Origin: Polytrichum commune | Taxonomy: Eukaryota; Streptophyta; Polytrichopsida; Polytrichales; Polytrichaceae | NCBI GenBank assembly: GCA_950295325.1 | Contig: OX485806.1 | Coordinates: forward strand, 12,030,001-12,090,000 | Direction: 5' to 3' | Length of the DNA: 60,000 nucleotides | Shown here: one piece after another, positions 44,299 to 56,185 of the stretch | Numbering within the stretch: position 1 is the stretch's first letter | How the letters are laid out: the number at the start of each line of letters is the position of its first letter | Made by a program: the position numbers and the translations under genes | The notes under the pieces: model-generated | What the model was told of the DNA's origin: nothing | Seen by the model: only the letters and a program-made list of their open reading frames with translations | Databases searched by the model: none

Positions 44299-44302
44299 AT
44301 GA

Positions 44303-45622
44303 GCTAACAAGCTCTTTCCTACTAAAACTCCTAGTTGGGTCACTCTTTAAGGCACTTTGCAAATAACTCTATGCATTCATGTATGTAGATGTTGTCGAGG
44401 GTCACTATGTCTTTGCAAGTCACAAGGTAAGATATGTGTGGCTTTTGTGGTCACTTGTGTTACGTGACTATATACTTCATAGTAAAGTGTGTGCACATAC
44501 GCATAGTGTGCCTTATCCTTCAATGCACAATAGTGTGGCCCACATTGTACATCATAGTGCATCAAAATAGCATGGAACCTTATACTCGAGGGAACAGCTG
44601 GGGGCTGGATTCTTCATACCACGTACGACCTAACGTGAGTGAAACCCAGGGAATAATTTTGTATCTATCTCTCCATATACCCCGTCCTACCCATGTAGCT
44701 TTGATGGAAACTTTTTTTTTTTTGTAAACACCAGTTTTTTTAGACATCCATCTAAATATAAATTGACATTTAGTAAGGACTTTGTTTGGGAAGATGACAA
44801 TTTTCAAGTTCTTTAAAGTCCTATTTGGTACTACACATAACTAGATATTTCAAACCTAGATTCGAAACCCCTGATGTATGACACATAGGAATCTAATCTC
44901 ACAATGTTGTACGTTTCTCAAATGCACATTGTTTTACATCCCATAGAGATATTGTAGCCTACAATGTAGACCTCCGGTGTCATATACTATTAATTGGAAT
45001 ATAATTATGCATCTACAATAATACCTCCAATGTTTTTTCATTGCTTTCCTTGTTTGTAGTGTGGCCCACAATTTTTACCACAAATAATGTACTTTCTTTA
45101 GATTTTATAATACAAAACTATCAATTTATAATTTGGTAGTCAAATTTCCTCCCCTTTAAAGGAGAAAGAGGAAATTACTGCATACAAACATACTTTACCA
45201 TTCATCCAACATTGAGACCTTGAAATAGCATGCGACCCATATGTTATAATTATTAGTGGATTTGACATCTAAATTAGCCTTGAAGACCCCAAATTTGTCT
45301 AATCCAACTCCCAAGACATTTGGGACGAATTAGACACAAACCCATGGGAAGGCAAGTTTTTATGTTGGATGGATGAGAGGCACACTTGCATGTGATAATT
45401 CATGTCATGGATTGCTAGAACATGTTTTAATGTTCGGGTTTTAGGGTTTAAAGTTTAAGATTTAGGGTTTATGTTCGGGTAATCACTTAGGGCCATGACC
45501 TTCGACGTGGATCCGTCGGCCCCTTAGATACAATTTAATAATGCAGCCACATGCAATGGCATTGGAACATTGCCATTTGTAGGACGTCAAACCGTTTCAA
45601 AGATTTAGTGTAGAGGAAAAAC
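44303..45622. other. Gene-free interval right of the giant element
   Basis: No gene seen. It contains a TIR element related to 18648-18816 (about 45195-45390) and a telomere-repeat-like stretch with GGGTTT(A) motifs near 45435-45480. Confidence 0.55.
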
Positions 45623-46003
45623 TACACTAAAAATGATATTTAGTATCATATGGTATATTATGTCACTATGGTAACTTTTCAGATGACACTCTTTTATGAA
45701 AAAGTGAACAAATATTGTCATGGATGATGGATGAGTCCATGCATTGGCCAAAACCCTACCTTCTCTTGTCACCTACTTGTAATGTAATGTTGTCATGGAT
45801 GATCAAAATTTGGATGAAAAATCAATTGGTAAGTGATAGTAATTGCAGCAATGTAAATCTATAATCCCCCCAAAACTTTACAAGGAATGACAACAAATTT
45901 TGGGTTAACATTTAGTGTGGGTGACACTAGTACACCGCGGTTTACAATTAGTATTGAGCAAGACAAACTAGAATTGGTGAACCTAAGTATCATATGTAGT
46001 GTG
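45623..46003 (-). mobile_element. MITE, TACACTAAATATGAT family, copy B
   Basis: Reverse-oriented copy of 6062-6437. The left TACACTAAAAATGATATTTA and the body GATGGATGAGTCCATGCATTG, ATTGGTAAGTGATAGTAATT are shared. The right terminus is more diverged (TATCATATGTAGTGT). Confidence 0.85.
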
Positions 46004-46628
46004 TGTAGTGCATGGGCATTCTTAATATGTGTCCAATCGTGTATCATGCTAAGAAGGTGCGATGTATGCATTTCTACAGGCATACGTTTCCTCAAGTTCT
46101 ATAAATCACTTTTTCATCAAAGTAGTGTAGTGCTAAAACTACTCCACTCTTTTAGATTTCAATATTTAATTAGCACGTGATGTGTTTTGTAATATAGAAT
46201 GTTCATATCCATACTTACTCATTAAGGTATTTGCAAAAACTGCGATATGTAGTGAAACTTTGTAATACCGAGCAAAGTACTAAAAATCTAACAACAATTG
46301 GGACCACTACGATGTCTATGGTATTTAATGTCAATTACTATTTGGAGTGAGCTGTGCTACTAGAATTTTATTGTGAACTCCATGTTTTACAAGTAGAGGT
46401 ACAAGTAGATAAGTGATTTGAACATTGTCCAACACAATATACTTCTCATGGTGAAATTTGATCACTTGGGCAAATAACCATTGCATTAAGTTACTTCAAA
46501 TAGTACAAGGGACATTATACTCGAACCAATGGACTTCAATCATGCACATAAAATGTTTGGTCTCTCAAGTTGTGGCCTCGCATAGTTTCATCAAGTTTGA
46601 AGTACTTGTTACACTTGTTTGCATTAAT

Positions 46629-47757
46629 TATCTACAATGGATCATTGATACTCCAAGGTATTTGAGAGTCCTAGACCCATCATGTGTGTTGGGTCAAGCG
46701 GAGAACATCAAAATCCATTCCCACCTTGCTTTTTTTTTTTATTATCGAGACCCTTCAGGGAATAAAATGAGAACCTTGATCTATCATGTACGCCTATCCT
46801 GATTATGAAACATTTGTGTAGCGTAATACTTTAACACTCAAATATTACTATTATGTAATACTCAGTCACTGTTTGAAGTACTTGTTAAATATGTTTGTAA
46901 ACATGGTATTCAATATTTTGAGAGAGTGGGATCCTCTCAAAATAATATTGGCCATTCGGACACCTAAAAGTTATGTTAGGTTGATAAATACTAGATTATA
47001 CTTCAAACGTGTAGTTTCCATTAAAATGAGAGTATGTTAAGCTGGGAAATCGACTCATTTAGGTTGAGTCGACCGAAACGAGGACAATATTTTGTCAATT
47101 TAGGTTGAGTCGACCTAAATGAGGACATTATGTTGTCAATTTAGGTTGAGTCGACCTAAATGAGGACAATATTTTGTCAATTTAGGTTGAGTCGACCTAA
47201 ATGAGGACATTATGTTGTCAATTTAGATTAAGTTGACCTAAATGAGGACAATTATGTTAGTCAATTTAGGTTGAGTCGACCTAAATGAGGACAACATGTT
47301 GTCAATTTAGGTTGAGTCGACCTAAATGAGTCGATTTCCGAGCTTAACATACTCTCATTTTAATGGAAACTACGGCGGAATTTACGGCGGAAAATCAAAT
47401 GTCATTTTTCTACTTGTACTCTACAACTTTCCAGTGGTTTTCATTTCATTCTTGGATTAATAGTTTGCTTTATGTACTCTCAATTCATTGGAAAACTCTC
47501 ATTTGAATGAATATTGTGTTTGTAATATTTATCTACAATGGATCATTGTTACTCCAAGGTATTTGAGAGTCCAAACCCATCATGTGTTGGGTCAAGCGGA
47601 GAACATCAAAATCCACTGCCACCTTGTTCTTTATTATCGAGACCCTTTAGGGAATAAAATGAGAACCTTGATCTATCATGTACACTTATCCTGATTATGA
47701 AACATTTGTGCAGCGTAATACTGTAACACTCAAATATTACTACTATGTAACACTGCG
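46629..47757 (+). repeat. Direct duplication (about 230-240-bp units) bracketing a foldback element
   Basis: 46629-46868 and 47530-47757 are about 90 percent alike by eye: ATCTACAATGGATCATTG, GGGTCAAGCGGAGAACATC, GAGAACCTTGATCTATCATG. The two copies lie about 900 bp apart, with the foldback at 47011-47373 between them. Confidence 0.9.
47011..47373. mobile_element. Foldback element: 54-bp TIRs enclosing seven 41-bp palindromic tandem units
   Basis: The left GTAGTTTCCATTAAAATGAG and on through GGAAATCGACTCATTTAGGT matches the reverse complement of the right end with one mismatch in 54. Between them lie about seven 41-bp repeats, each with GGTTGAGTCGACC and a ATGAGGACA..TTGTCAA tail. The whole could fold on itself many ways. 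No ORF. Confidence 0.92.
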
Positions 47758-49302
47758 ACATTGAAAATTACAATGGGGCAAAGTACCCATGCGTGTTCTC
47801 AAAGTGTGTTCTCAAAATGGCGACTTTTGCAAAGCCCATAATTAGCTCATGCATCATACATTCAAGACTTGTGATGGGAAACTATGCTAGAGAGTGCTAC
47901 TACTACGTCACTGACCCGCAGCTTGATCTGCATGATATGGTGGGAGTGTGTGTGTGCACATCCGGATCATTTGCAATGCTTTCTATGCTTCAATCAATGT
48001 TTTTGCTCCAGTGTGCATACTTCTGATGCTTTGAGCAAGTCTAAGTTGCTCTGACACATGCATGAATGGTTTATTAGCTTCGCCTAGTAGACTTGCAGGA
48101 GCGCATTCGGAATTTGAGCTTACTTGCGCATAATTTTTGTGATGCTTCGATACCTGCAGCAGGTTGCACGCCTTTATAGTCCTGAGCCAATCTTTTGCGA
48201 AGCAAGTGGCCAATCGGTTGTAGAAGACAATCGTAAGCCTGCAGAAAGGAACTATAAATTAATACCACAGGTGAACAAGAGCTCTGTTTGTGTATGATGT
48301 GGCCGTTTAGAGGGTTCGATATGAATGGATGGGTGGTTGAATTAGGGTTATAATCAGATTGCATGGTTTTGGTATTAATTGATATTCCAAGGTGATCTTG
48401 TAGATCAGGATTGTTGCGCATGATAGTACATAAGAACAAAGATGAAAGTGATGCTTAGTTTGCTTAATGGCATATGGTAATTAAGGTTGATGCTGCATCA
48501 TGTATATATATATGTATCCTTCTGAAGGCTTTAACGATCTGATGGTTTCGTGCAGAATTATTTTCGGCCGGACTTAAGTTGGCAGCAATTGATGTGGCAT
48601 GCATATATTCCTGCATCATCTTCACAGCTTCAGAGAATCGGAGTCGCCATCCAGTTTACGAGATCAATCGAGCTAGCGTGATTGTACTGTAAGGTTTCAT
48701 TCCATTCAGAACCGCGAGACAGTTGGAGGCATCAATATTATAGGTATGTGCTTCGGAGATCAGGTTTCCAAACGTCTATATGGTCCACATCGATTCAACA
48801 AAAAGTCAATACAGTTATCAGTATTATTCGAAGATGATTCACATCTATCTTGCCTTACCAGGTCTCCTGGAAGAATCATGTCTGTCTCTCCCATGCAGTA
48901 CACTTACTAATGCTGTAAATCAGTAGGATGAAGGTTTCATTGATCGCTGTGAGTGCCATCGAATTATATTCATTCCCTTACTTAGTGCATGCTCTTAATT
49001 AATTAGTCATTACGTCATTTTTTCTCTACAATAAAGACATAATTATGCTACGAATTGATCTACTGGCCATCAGAGACGTGTACATCAATGGCTTGCTTCA
49101 AATGCACGCTGATGTAGGTGTACTGCAATGAGGTGTACACAGCATTTGTGGTGTATTTAGCTCTAGAGATGTTCTAAAACTATAATTATAGGTCATTCAC
49201 ACAATTCGATGTTCGGTACCATGACACAATATATATGTGATATCTTTTTGACTGAATTTCTTCAACCTCGATAGCAGGGACGTTGGTGCTTGATCCTTAT
49301 CA
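47758..49302. other. Gene-free interval upstream of the fatty acid hydroxylase
   Basis: No other gene is supported. It should contain the hydroxylase promoter and 5' leader, possibly with a leader intron, but I cannot place the transcription start. Confidence 0.5.
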
Positions 49303-52300
49303 ATGGCGATTGGGATAGGAGATCAAGGTGAGGAGCAAGCTTTTCTAAGGACAAAGACAAGCGCCAAGTTCAACATCGACATGACAAAGCCCATCGTTGC
49401 GCAAGTAAGATTAATCACTTCAGAATGGGTCACTTGACCAGGGTCGTGCCATTGTTGTGAAACACGATTGGAAAGAGGGCATTGGGAGGAATCCATGGGT
49501 TTGATCTGTGTCCGAATTAGAAAACGTTTGCACTTAAAATCAAATGCCAACTTTGAAAGCAATTAGAAGCAATTTTTCTGAAACAGGTATCACCATCCAG
49601 ACCCCCTAAATGTAGATCTTTCTTGTAATACGAAAGTACCTCCCAAATAATGCTTATGCTTAGAAATAGTTTAGGACCTCTAAACCAAGTTCTAAAGACG
49701 GTGACCCCTGCGAGTGCTACAGATAAGTTGCCACCACAAGTCCTAGAACATTTTCAGTTAGAGAATTGGCGTGCTAAAATATACAGTTATATAGCTGAGC
49801 TGCGTGACAATGCTTCTAATTTCAGTGTGCAGGTCCATTTCATTAAACTTTGTTTTGCACTTAATCCTCAGCACAACCTGCAAGCTAGCCAGAAAGCTTG
49901 ATGTTATCCAGAATCAGATACTAGAAACAATATATATCACATAATTTGCACCTAAAGCAACTTCCTTGTTATTAACTTGCTGCAATCTTGGGTTGCTGAT
50001 GATGATCCTGCAGGTTGGCCATCTTGGAGCAGATTATGATGAGTGGGTGCACCAGCCTGTGTTGCGGAAAGAGGAGAGCCCCAAGTTCTTTGAAAATGAT
50101 CTACTTGAGGTTAGATCAATCCAGCTTTTTCCCCTCTTTTTTCTTATTTTCTTATTTTACATCTGTAACCGTGCACTCGATAGATAGTTGGACTTCAAGT
50201 AAATCATGTGGCCCTATTTTGGGCACTTCTAGCTCCACAGACAAGTTTGGCTGTTGGATCGAATTAGAAATTTGTCAAACCCGGTTAGCAATGAATCACA
50301 AAAATTGTTATTTCAAGTTCCAGAATCAAAATTGAGATGCAAAAGTTTGCGGAGATCAAAGCGAAGATTTTCTTATCTTCTAAGTGAAGACATAGGCCCT
50401 CCCAAGCCCAGTGTATTCGTATATTTGGAGTCCATAGTTTCATTCCCGTCATAACACTTCCTCTCTTTAGTGACCGCTTGTAACTACAAAACCTTGCCAG
50501 ATGCCACTCAGGGTAAAGGTGTCCAATTACGAAGAGTGACCATAACATTACTTAGGGACTTGGGCCCCTCATCATCTAACAGTGGGATGCTGGGAGTTCA
50601 GTTTGAATCCGAGTCTCCCTGCACAACTTTTTGAGCATCCCACTCTTATATTTTGAGGCCCACAAAACGAGAGCTAAACATTGAGTAATGTCATGACCAC
50701 ATAAGGTGCCCATACCTTAGACTATAAATTGAAATTCTGATGCATTACATATATTGAGAAACTATTAGTGTCTGTACAAGAAAATTAATTTGCAACATTT
50801 CAAGTGAAAGTTGTGATGTTTGTTTGTCGCTGCAGCGTATAACTCGAACAAAGTGGTGGATGATTCCCGCAGTTTGGGGACCTGTTTTTGTGTGGAACCT
50901 TGCAAAGGCCATGGCGGATGGCCACCTGTCCCCAGGTTTGGCTTTTGGATTGACCATATTCGGAGTTCTGTTGTGGACGCTTGTCGAGTATATCATGCAC
51001 CGGTTTTTGTTCCACATGAAAACCTCCAGCTACAGGTTTAAGTCCATGTCACCACACCTCCACCTAATTTATGCCATTTATTGATGCACCTAAAGTACCT
51101 AAGGCACACGGGTGTTATTCGGTTACTTTTCTTAATCAGAGACCTATATTTGATTCGTGTGTGGTTTAGGTGAGGATCAAAGAACAAACACCATAAAGAC
51201 ACATGTTCAAGAAGATATTGCACTGCGTCTTCAAATTTCAATAATTACTCTACACTCAATAGTGAACACAATCGGAAGGACCCATTTATGTGGTTAATGA
51301 ATCAACAAACATGCACTTTCAATAACCATAACGAAATAAGAGAGGTCCGATCCTCAAATGGATTTTTATTGATGATGTTTCATGATAGATTTGCAAACGC
51401 AACACATCTGAAGATGTAAATTTGATCAGTCGAAGATGGAGAACAAAGAAAACGAACCAACTCACACCTGCGCACCTCACTGGTGTTAATCTTGAAAGTG
51501 TAGCATTTGAATTGTCAACTAATTAAGCTAGAGCTCCATCTCGTTTCAGTTGAAGCTCTCAAGAAATTACTCAATTAATTTTGTAGGATGTGTAGCTTTT
51601 GCACGAGTTTTTGTTGCAGAATCGTTAAAATGCCAACTTGATGATTTAGGTCAGAGAAAGCCATGACCATATTCATGATCATTCCTGACACTGGGTACAC
51701 CCGCTGTTTGTTTTGGTGGATTACCAGGATGAACACAATTCACTTTGTCATTCACGGATTTCACCACAAGTACCCAATGGATGCTGATCGACTCGTGTTT
51801 CCGCCCCTGTATACTCTTGTTATCGACAACATGTTTGTGAGTTGATTTCGGGAACACAAACCCCAGTTAGTTTCCATGCGTATTTTCTAAAACCTCTGCA
51901 GTACTATACGTCTCCATCTCCAATAACTTACAAGTTACAACAAATTATTTGCATCATGCCATAAGGTCTCATGGGAATCGTAGACTAGTCACTTCACTCA
52001 ATGCTTGAGGGCCCTTGACCCTTGAAATTTAAAATCTCTCATTGATGGAAACTTCCCAAGACCTTCCCCTTCAATTTGCACTAGAGCTTGAGAGGGTTTA
52101 ACGGTACAAGGAAATTTTGAATGGATGAACCAAACCACATGGCTGCAATGGAGGATGATGTTTTATGGGCTACTAGATTTTTGCATCAAGCCCACCTCAA
52201 AGAGGTGGGTCTACCAACCACAAACCGGAGACCGTGACACTTCAAAATCTCAGAACCCTCTTGACGTAATATGACCACCTACTGAGTAGAAGGGCCCACA

Positions 52301-54792
52301 TGGAAAGGGTCGTAAGGGAATGGAATTCGGCTTGAGAGCCCAGTCACGTCTATGTATATATTTCCACTACACTTGAAGGCCCATGACCATAAAAAAATCC
52401 AGTTCCCATTCTCCATAGTATGGCCTTCGGATGAGTATGAAGGGCCCTCACAATGTGTGAAGTGGCCCTAAGACAACACCGGTAAATCATGCTTCAGTGG
52501 TAACTAGGGAATTGAACAACAGCAGGGACTCATCATTTTGCTGATGACCCCCTGCAGAGAAACATCGAATCTGAAACTAGTACACTTTTAAAAACTGCAA
52601 ACAGGTAGATCGAAAAACCCAACCTATGATCGGAGAGAACCGGCAGTTAGTTACAGATGAACCGGTTGAATTAGTTTGAGAAATAACCGGTTGAAGTTCA
52701 AGACTGCAGGAAAATTACCGATCATTCCAGAGGAACTTATAGAATATACCCCAATTTAATGAAGGAAAGCCGAAGGATGTCAAACATGTAACCGGTTGGA
52801 CTTGCAAACACTTGGCCGATCTCGACCGATTATGCATGCCCAAAAATCTCCCCGATCACTGAACCCAGCTTATTCGATCGGCAATCATTCAATTAGGTCA
52901 CTCCGAACGTGTATGCATATTTTTGGACGTTAATTTGGTTATCTTGGATCTGCAGGTGACACCGACGATGAGATTTCTGCTGCCATCAACAACATTCCGT
53001 GCAGTGTGGGGAGGGGCATTGCTGGGATACATAATGTATGATCTCGGCCACTACTTCCTCCATTTTGGAACGCCGTTCACGGACTACCTTTTTAAGCTCA
53101 AGGTAAGGAAGACGTCCTCAATTCGGCGACTCCTCTTTACCCCTGAATCCCTCCGAGACCCAGAATGACCAATTTTTGATGGTTTTTGGTTTCGAATGAG
53201 ACGTTTGATTTTATTTTTTTAAGATGGACGTGAAATTTTTGTTCGAATGAACGAATTTCGTTTTGCATCCAGCGTCCTAAATTTCATTGGGTTTGGACTG
53301 AACCTCATGATGAACTAGGAAATGTGTCAGATAGGGAAACAACACTCATGTGTGCTTGGAAAGCTATGAAAATCTGCAAGGGTTTAGTTTACTTTATGTT
53401 TAAGATATCTACCGTTGGGATTGGTAGTTGGAGTTTTTGAAGTTACTTAGAAAATATTATGTGATATTGGACGTAAAATGGACTACTACACATTGCAAGG
53501 GCTCTCAAAAAATCACATTTGGTGTAAACATAAAAATTTCAAGCCTCAAAGGTTCACAATTAGTTGGGAAGCTTATGCAAAGAGTTTCATCCCAATTGGG
53601 TCTTATCCCGTCATCCATTTGATGACGTCAATGGGTTAACATTTGTTTTTAATCATCTACCCCGCCCATTCTACCTTCACATATACATACTAGTTTCTCA
53701 TTCACATTGCCAAGTGGACAGTTGATAATTTTTTGGATAGCTCATATAAAGGCCGATACCATGTCTGTACGGTTGGATGCTCAAAACACCTACAAATTGA
53801 GTCCTAAATTAAGAACATTGATTTGAGGCCAATTCTGAGGAGAATGGTGCTTAAGAATTTAGGGGTTAATTGGACACCTATATTTGAGGGGTATGTGATT
53901 AGGTGTGGCTCCAAGAACGGATACCAAAAAGTTACATGTTTAAAAGAGATTGGACTATGTGCTCAAAGTATGATAACCGTTCTAGATTCAATAGTGAGTG
54001 TAACCAGAAGGACTTGTATGACCATTTAATGAGCATGAGAATCCCCACTTTGATCATGAATCAGATATGCACATGAGCTCCAATAATTATGAGGGAAGTG
54101 GCTATAATCTTGATTTGGATATTTTTAATCATCTTGTACTAATCGTGTCTTTTGTATCCTCGCTTCTTGTATCCTCGGAGAAGCGGGCTAGTTGGAAAAG
54201 TAACCGTCCAAGACCCATAAACGACTGCATCATAATCATTCTTAGTCAACGGGATATATGTACCACAACTGGAAGAACATCTCAAATCCTCATGCCAGAA
54301 ACAGACATTTAATTAAGAATAAAAGCCCTCCCAATCGCCTCCGACTTTTTCCTGTAAAACATATAAGATTTGCAATTTTCAGGGTAGCAACAATCGGAGA
54401 AGCCTTTTCAAAATTACGTGCAAGGAAATCAGTAGGGGACAGGATCGGGGCTCGGTTAGAGCATGTTGATGATGCCATTCTCTGTTTGGTGGGTCTTGCA
54501 TAGATCGAGATGTCCTTGATCGCCTTCACAAATTGTCGAGGAACTTCCATGCGTAATTGTTGGAGCATTTCACCTTTCCATAAGTTTGTAGGGTGTAGAC
54601 TTTAGAGTTTGGTGGATACTTAACAAGAGATTCTGGGTTCTGCAGAAAGAGCACTCCAATCACCACTTCAAGATCCACATGCACAACTATGGTTTCGGAG
54701 TCACCACTCCCTTCTGGGACAAAATCTTTGGAACTGTGCCGCCTGTCAAAATTCGAGCTCGACCGCAAGCTGTGGCTCCGATGGCCGATTGA
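49303..54792 (+). CDS. FA2H: Fatty acid 2-hydroxylase (sphingolipid fatty acid alpha-hydroxylase)
   Basis: Six exons with GT/AG borders and agreeing phases: 49303-49404, 50014-50109, 50836-51035, 51728-51836, 52956-53102, 54646-54792; 266 residues. The enzyme is an ER di-iron hydroxylase that makes the 2-hydroxy fatty acids of ceramides. It opens MAIGIGDQGEEQAFL; the plant block VGHLGADYDEWVHQPV follows at residue 35. Four His clusters are visible: HRFLFH, HGFHHKYPMD, HYFLH and HSNHHFKIH; GALLGYIMYD precedes the third. Hydrophobic membrane stretches flank WWMIPAVWGPVFVW and GLTIFGVLLWTLVEYIMH. There is no cytochrome b5 domain, as usual in plants. Differences from angiosperm copies as I remember them: a longer N-terminus, YRMNT where they have YWGNT, and two extra residues after the last His cluster. 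The ATG is the first in exon 1. All introns but the first and second contain dispersed repeats. Confidence 0.93.
51170..51480 (+). repeat. Dispersed repeat R1, copy in intron 3 of the hydroxylase gene
   Basis: GAGGATCAAAGAACAAACAC, ATAGTGAACACAATCGGAAG and GATAGATTTGCAAACGCAAC match 10380-11060 in order and orientation, here without the inverted-repeat insertion. Confidence 0.78.
52000..52480 (+). repeat. Dispersed repeat R4, copy in intron 4 of the hydroxylase gene
   Basis: CCACTACACTTGAAGGCCCA, GGGCCCTCACAATGTGTGAA and GTGGCCCTAAGAC parallel 14760-15310. A second block (52720-52855) parallels 18460-18620. Confidence 0.65.
53870..54225 (+). repeat. Dispersed repeat R2, copy in intron 5 of the hydroxylase gene
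   Basis: Direct-orientation match to 6770-7120: GGTGTGGCTCCAAG, TTCAATAGTGAGTGTAACC, CCATTTAATGAGCAT, AATCATCTTGTACTAATCG, GCGGGCTAGTTGGAAAAG. Confidence 0.75.
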
Positions 54793-55793
54793 ATATGATA
54801 TTTGTATACCACATCACTCCAAAGAAGAATTGCATACAGACTCTTCCTGACATGCACGAACTAGGAAGCTTCTAGACTTACAGGCATGATCCAGTTTCTT
54901 TTTAGTTTCCTTCTAAAACATGATCATCACAACGACATAGACGTGAACACAAATTAGTCAATAGCATAAGTATTGTCCATTTGCCACACTTTCTGAAGAG
55001 GTTGCCGCAACGGACATGAATAAAGTGTCATATTTATAAGTATCCAGCAATCTCGAGCAAGTATCGATCATTCAAGGAACTAGTATCATAAGTAGCAGCT
55101 GCAGGGAGACGTAATAAACTGCGCTTGTCGAAGTATTGAACAAAAGATCATTAGTCATACATTTGACAACGTCATAGCTCAAAAACTTGCACCACAGATC
55201 AGATCGATTACATTTACACATATATTGTTTGGTCCATTGGTAGATTCAAGTGATTAATTCGACAAGCTTACTTTCACGTTTCATCGCATCCTACACAAAA
55301 TTCCGACAGGTGCAGCAAACCCTAATATGCCATTCATGTTTTCTCAAAATAAGTTTCACAAATCCATTGCCTCAAATAGGGCTGACCCATAAAACAAGCG
55401 CAGACATATATATTCCTAGGACAACCGAAACACGGCAGGGAAGATGATTTACAAATTTCAGGAACTACCTTAACTCTTGAGAGATGATTAGCATGGAGCG
55501 ACACCCTAAACTATGAATTGCAATTCTACAACCGTTGATTCTCATTACCCTCAACCCACATTGATTCTCATGATGAGAATGAACATGGGCTCTAGAATAT
55601 TATTGTGGCCCACAGTAATAGGACTGATCAAAATAGTTAGCAATGTGTGAGCATAAATTTTACATTGGCCATCAACATGCGGAATGCTAGGTTGAAAGAT
55701 GCACACACACAATGAAATGCACTTGATTTAAAGGTCAAGGAAGCTGAAAAGGCCGTTGAGACTAAAAGTACGTCATGATGGTTTCAAACCACC
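54793..55793. other. 3' flank of the hydroxylase gene, no further gene seen
   Basis: Likely 3' UTR at first, then AT-rich sequence without a supported gene. Confidence 0.5.
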
Positions 55794-56185
55794 TACACTA
55801 AATATGATGTTTAGTGTCACCAATTCTAATCGTCTTGCTCAATACTAATTGTAAACTGCGGTATAGCGTCACCAACACTAAGTGTTAACCCAGCATTATT
55901 TTTCATTCCTTGTAAATGTTTTCTTTTTGTGGGGGGGGGGTGTTTATAGATTTACTATGTTGCAATTACTGTCACTTACCAAGTGATTTTTCATCCAAAA
56001 TTTAATCATCCATGACGATATTTTATCGCAAGTTGCTGACAAAAGAAGGTAGGTTTTTGGCCAATGGATGAACTCATCCATCATCCATGAAAGTGTTTTT
56101 TTCACTTATTCATAAGAAGTGTCATCCAAAAGCTTACCATGGTGACATTAAATACCATATGACAGTAAATATCATATTTAGTGTA
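55794..56185 (+). mobile_element. MITE, TACACTAAATATGAT family, copy C
   Basis: 392 bp in the same orientation as 6062-6437. The left TACACTAAATATGATGTTTA pairs with the right, reverse-complemented TACACTAAATATGATATTTA, almost perfectly. It has a G-run near 55931-55940. Confidence 0.9.

Noticed and set aside
46458-47694. Two similar ORFs (114 and 68 codons) as a gene pair
   Set aside because: Their similarity is just the DNA-level direct duplication; third-position changes are not favoured and no domain is seen.
54290-54768. Minus-strand ORFs across the last hydroxylase exon
   Set aside because: The plus-strand frame encodes the conserved HSNHH exon with correct acceptor and stop.
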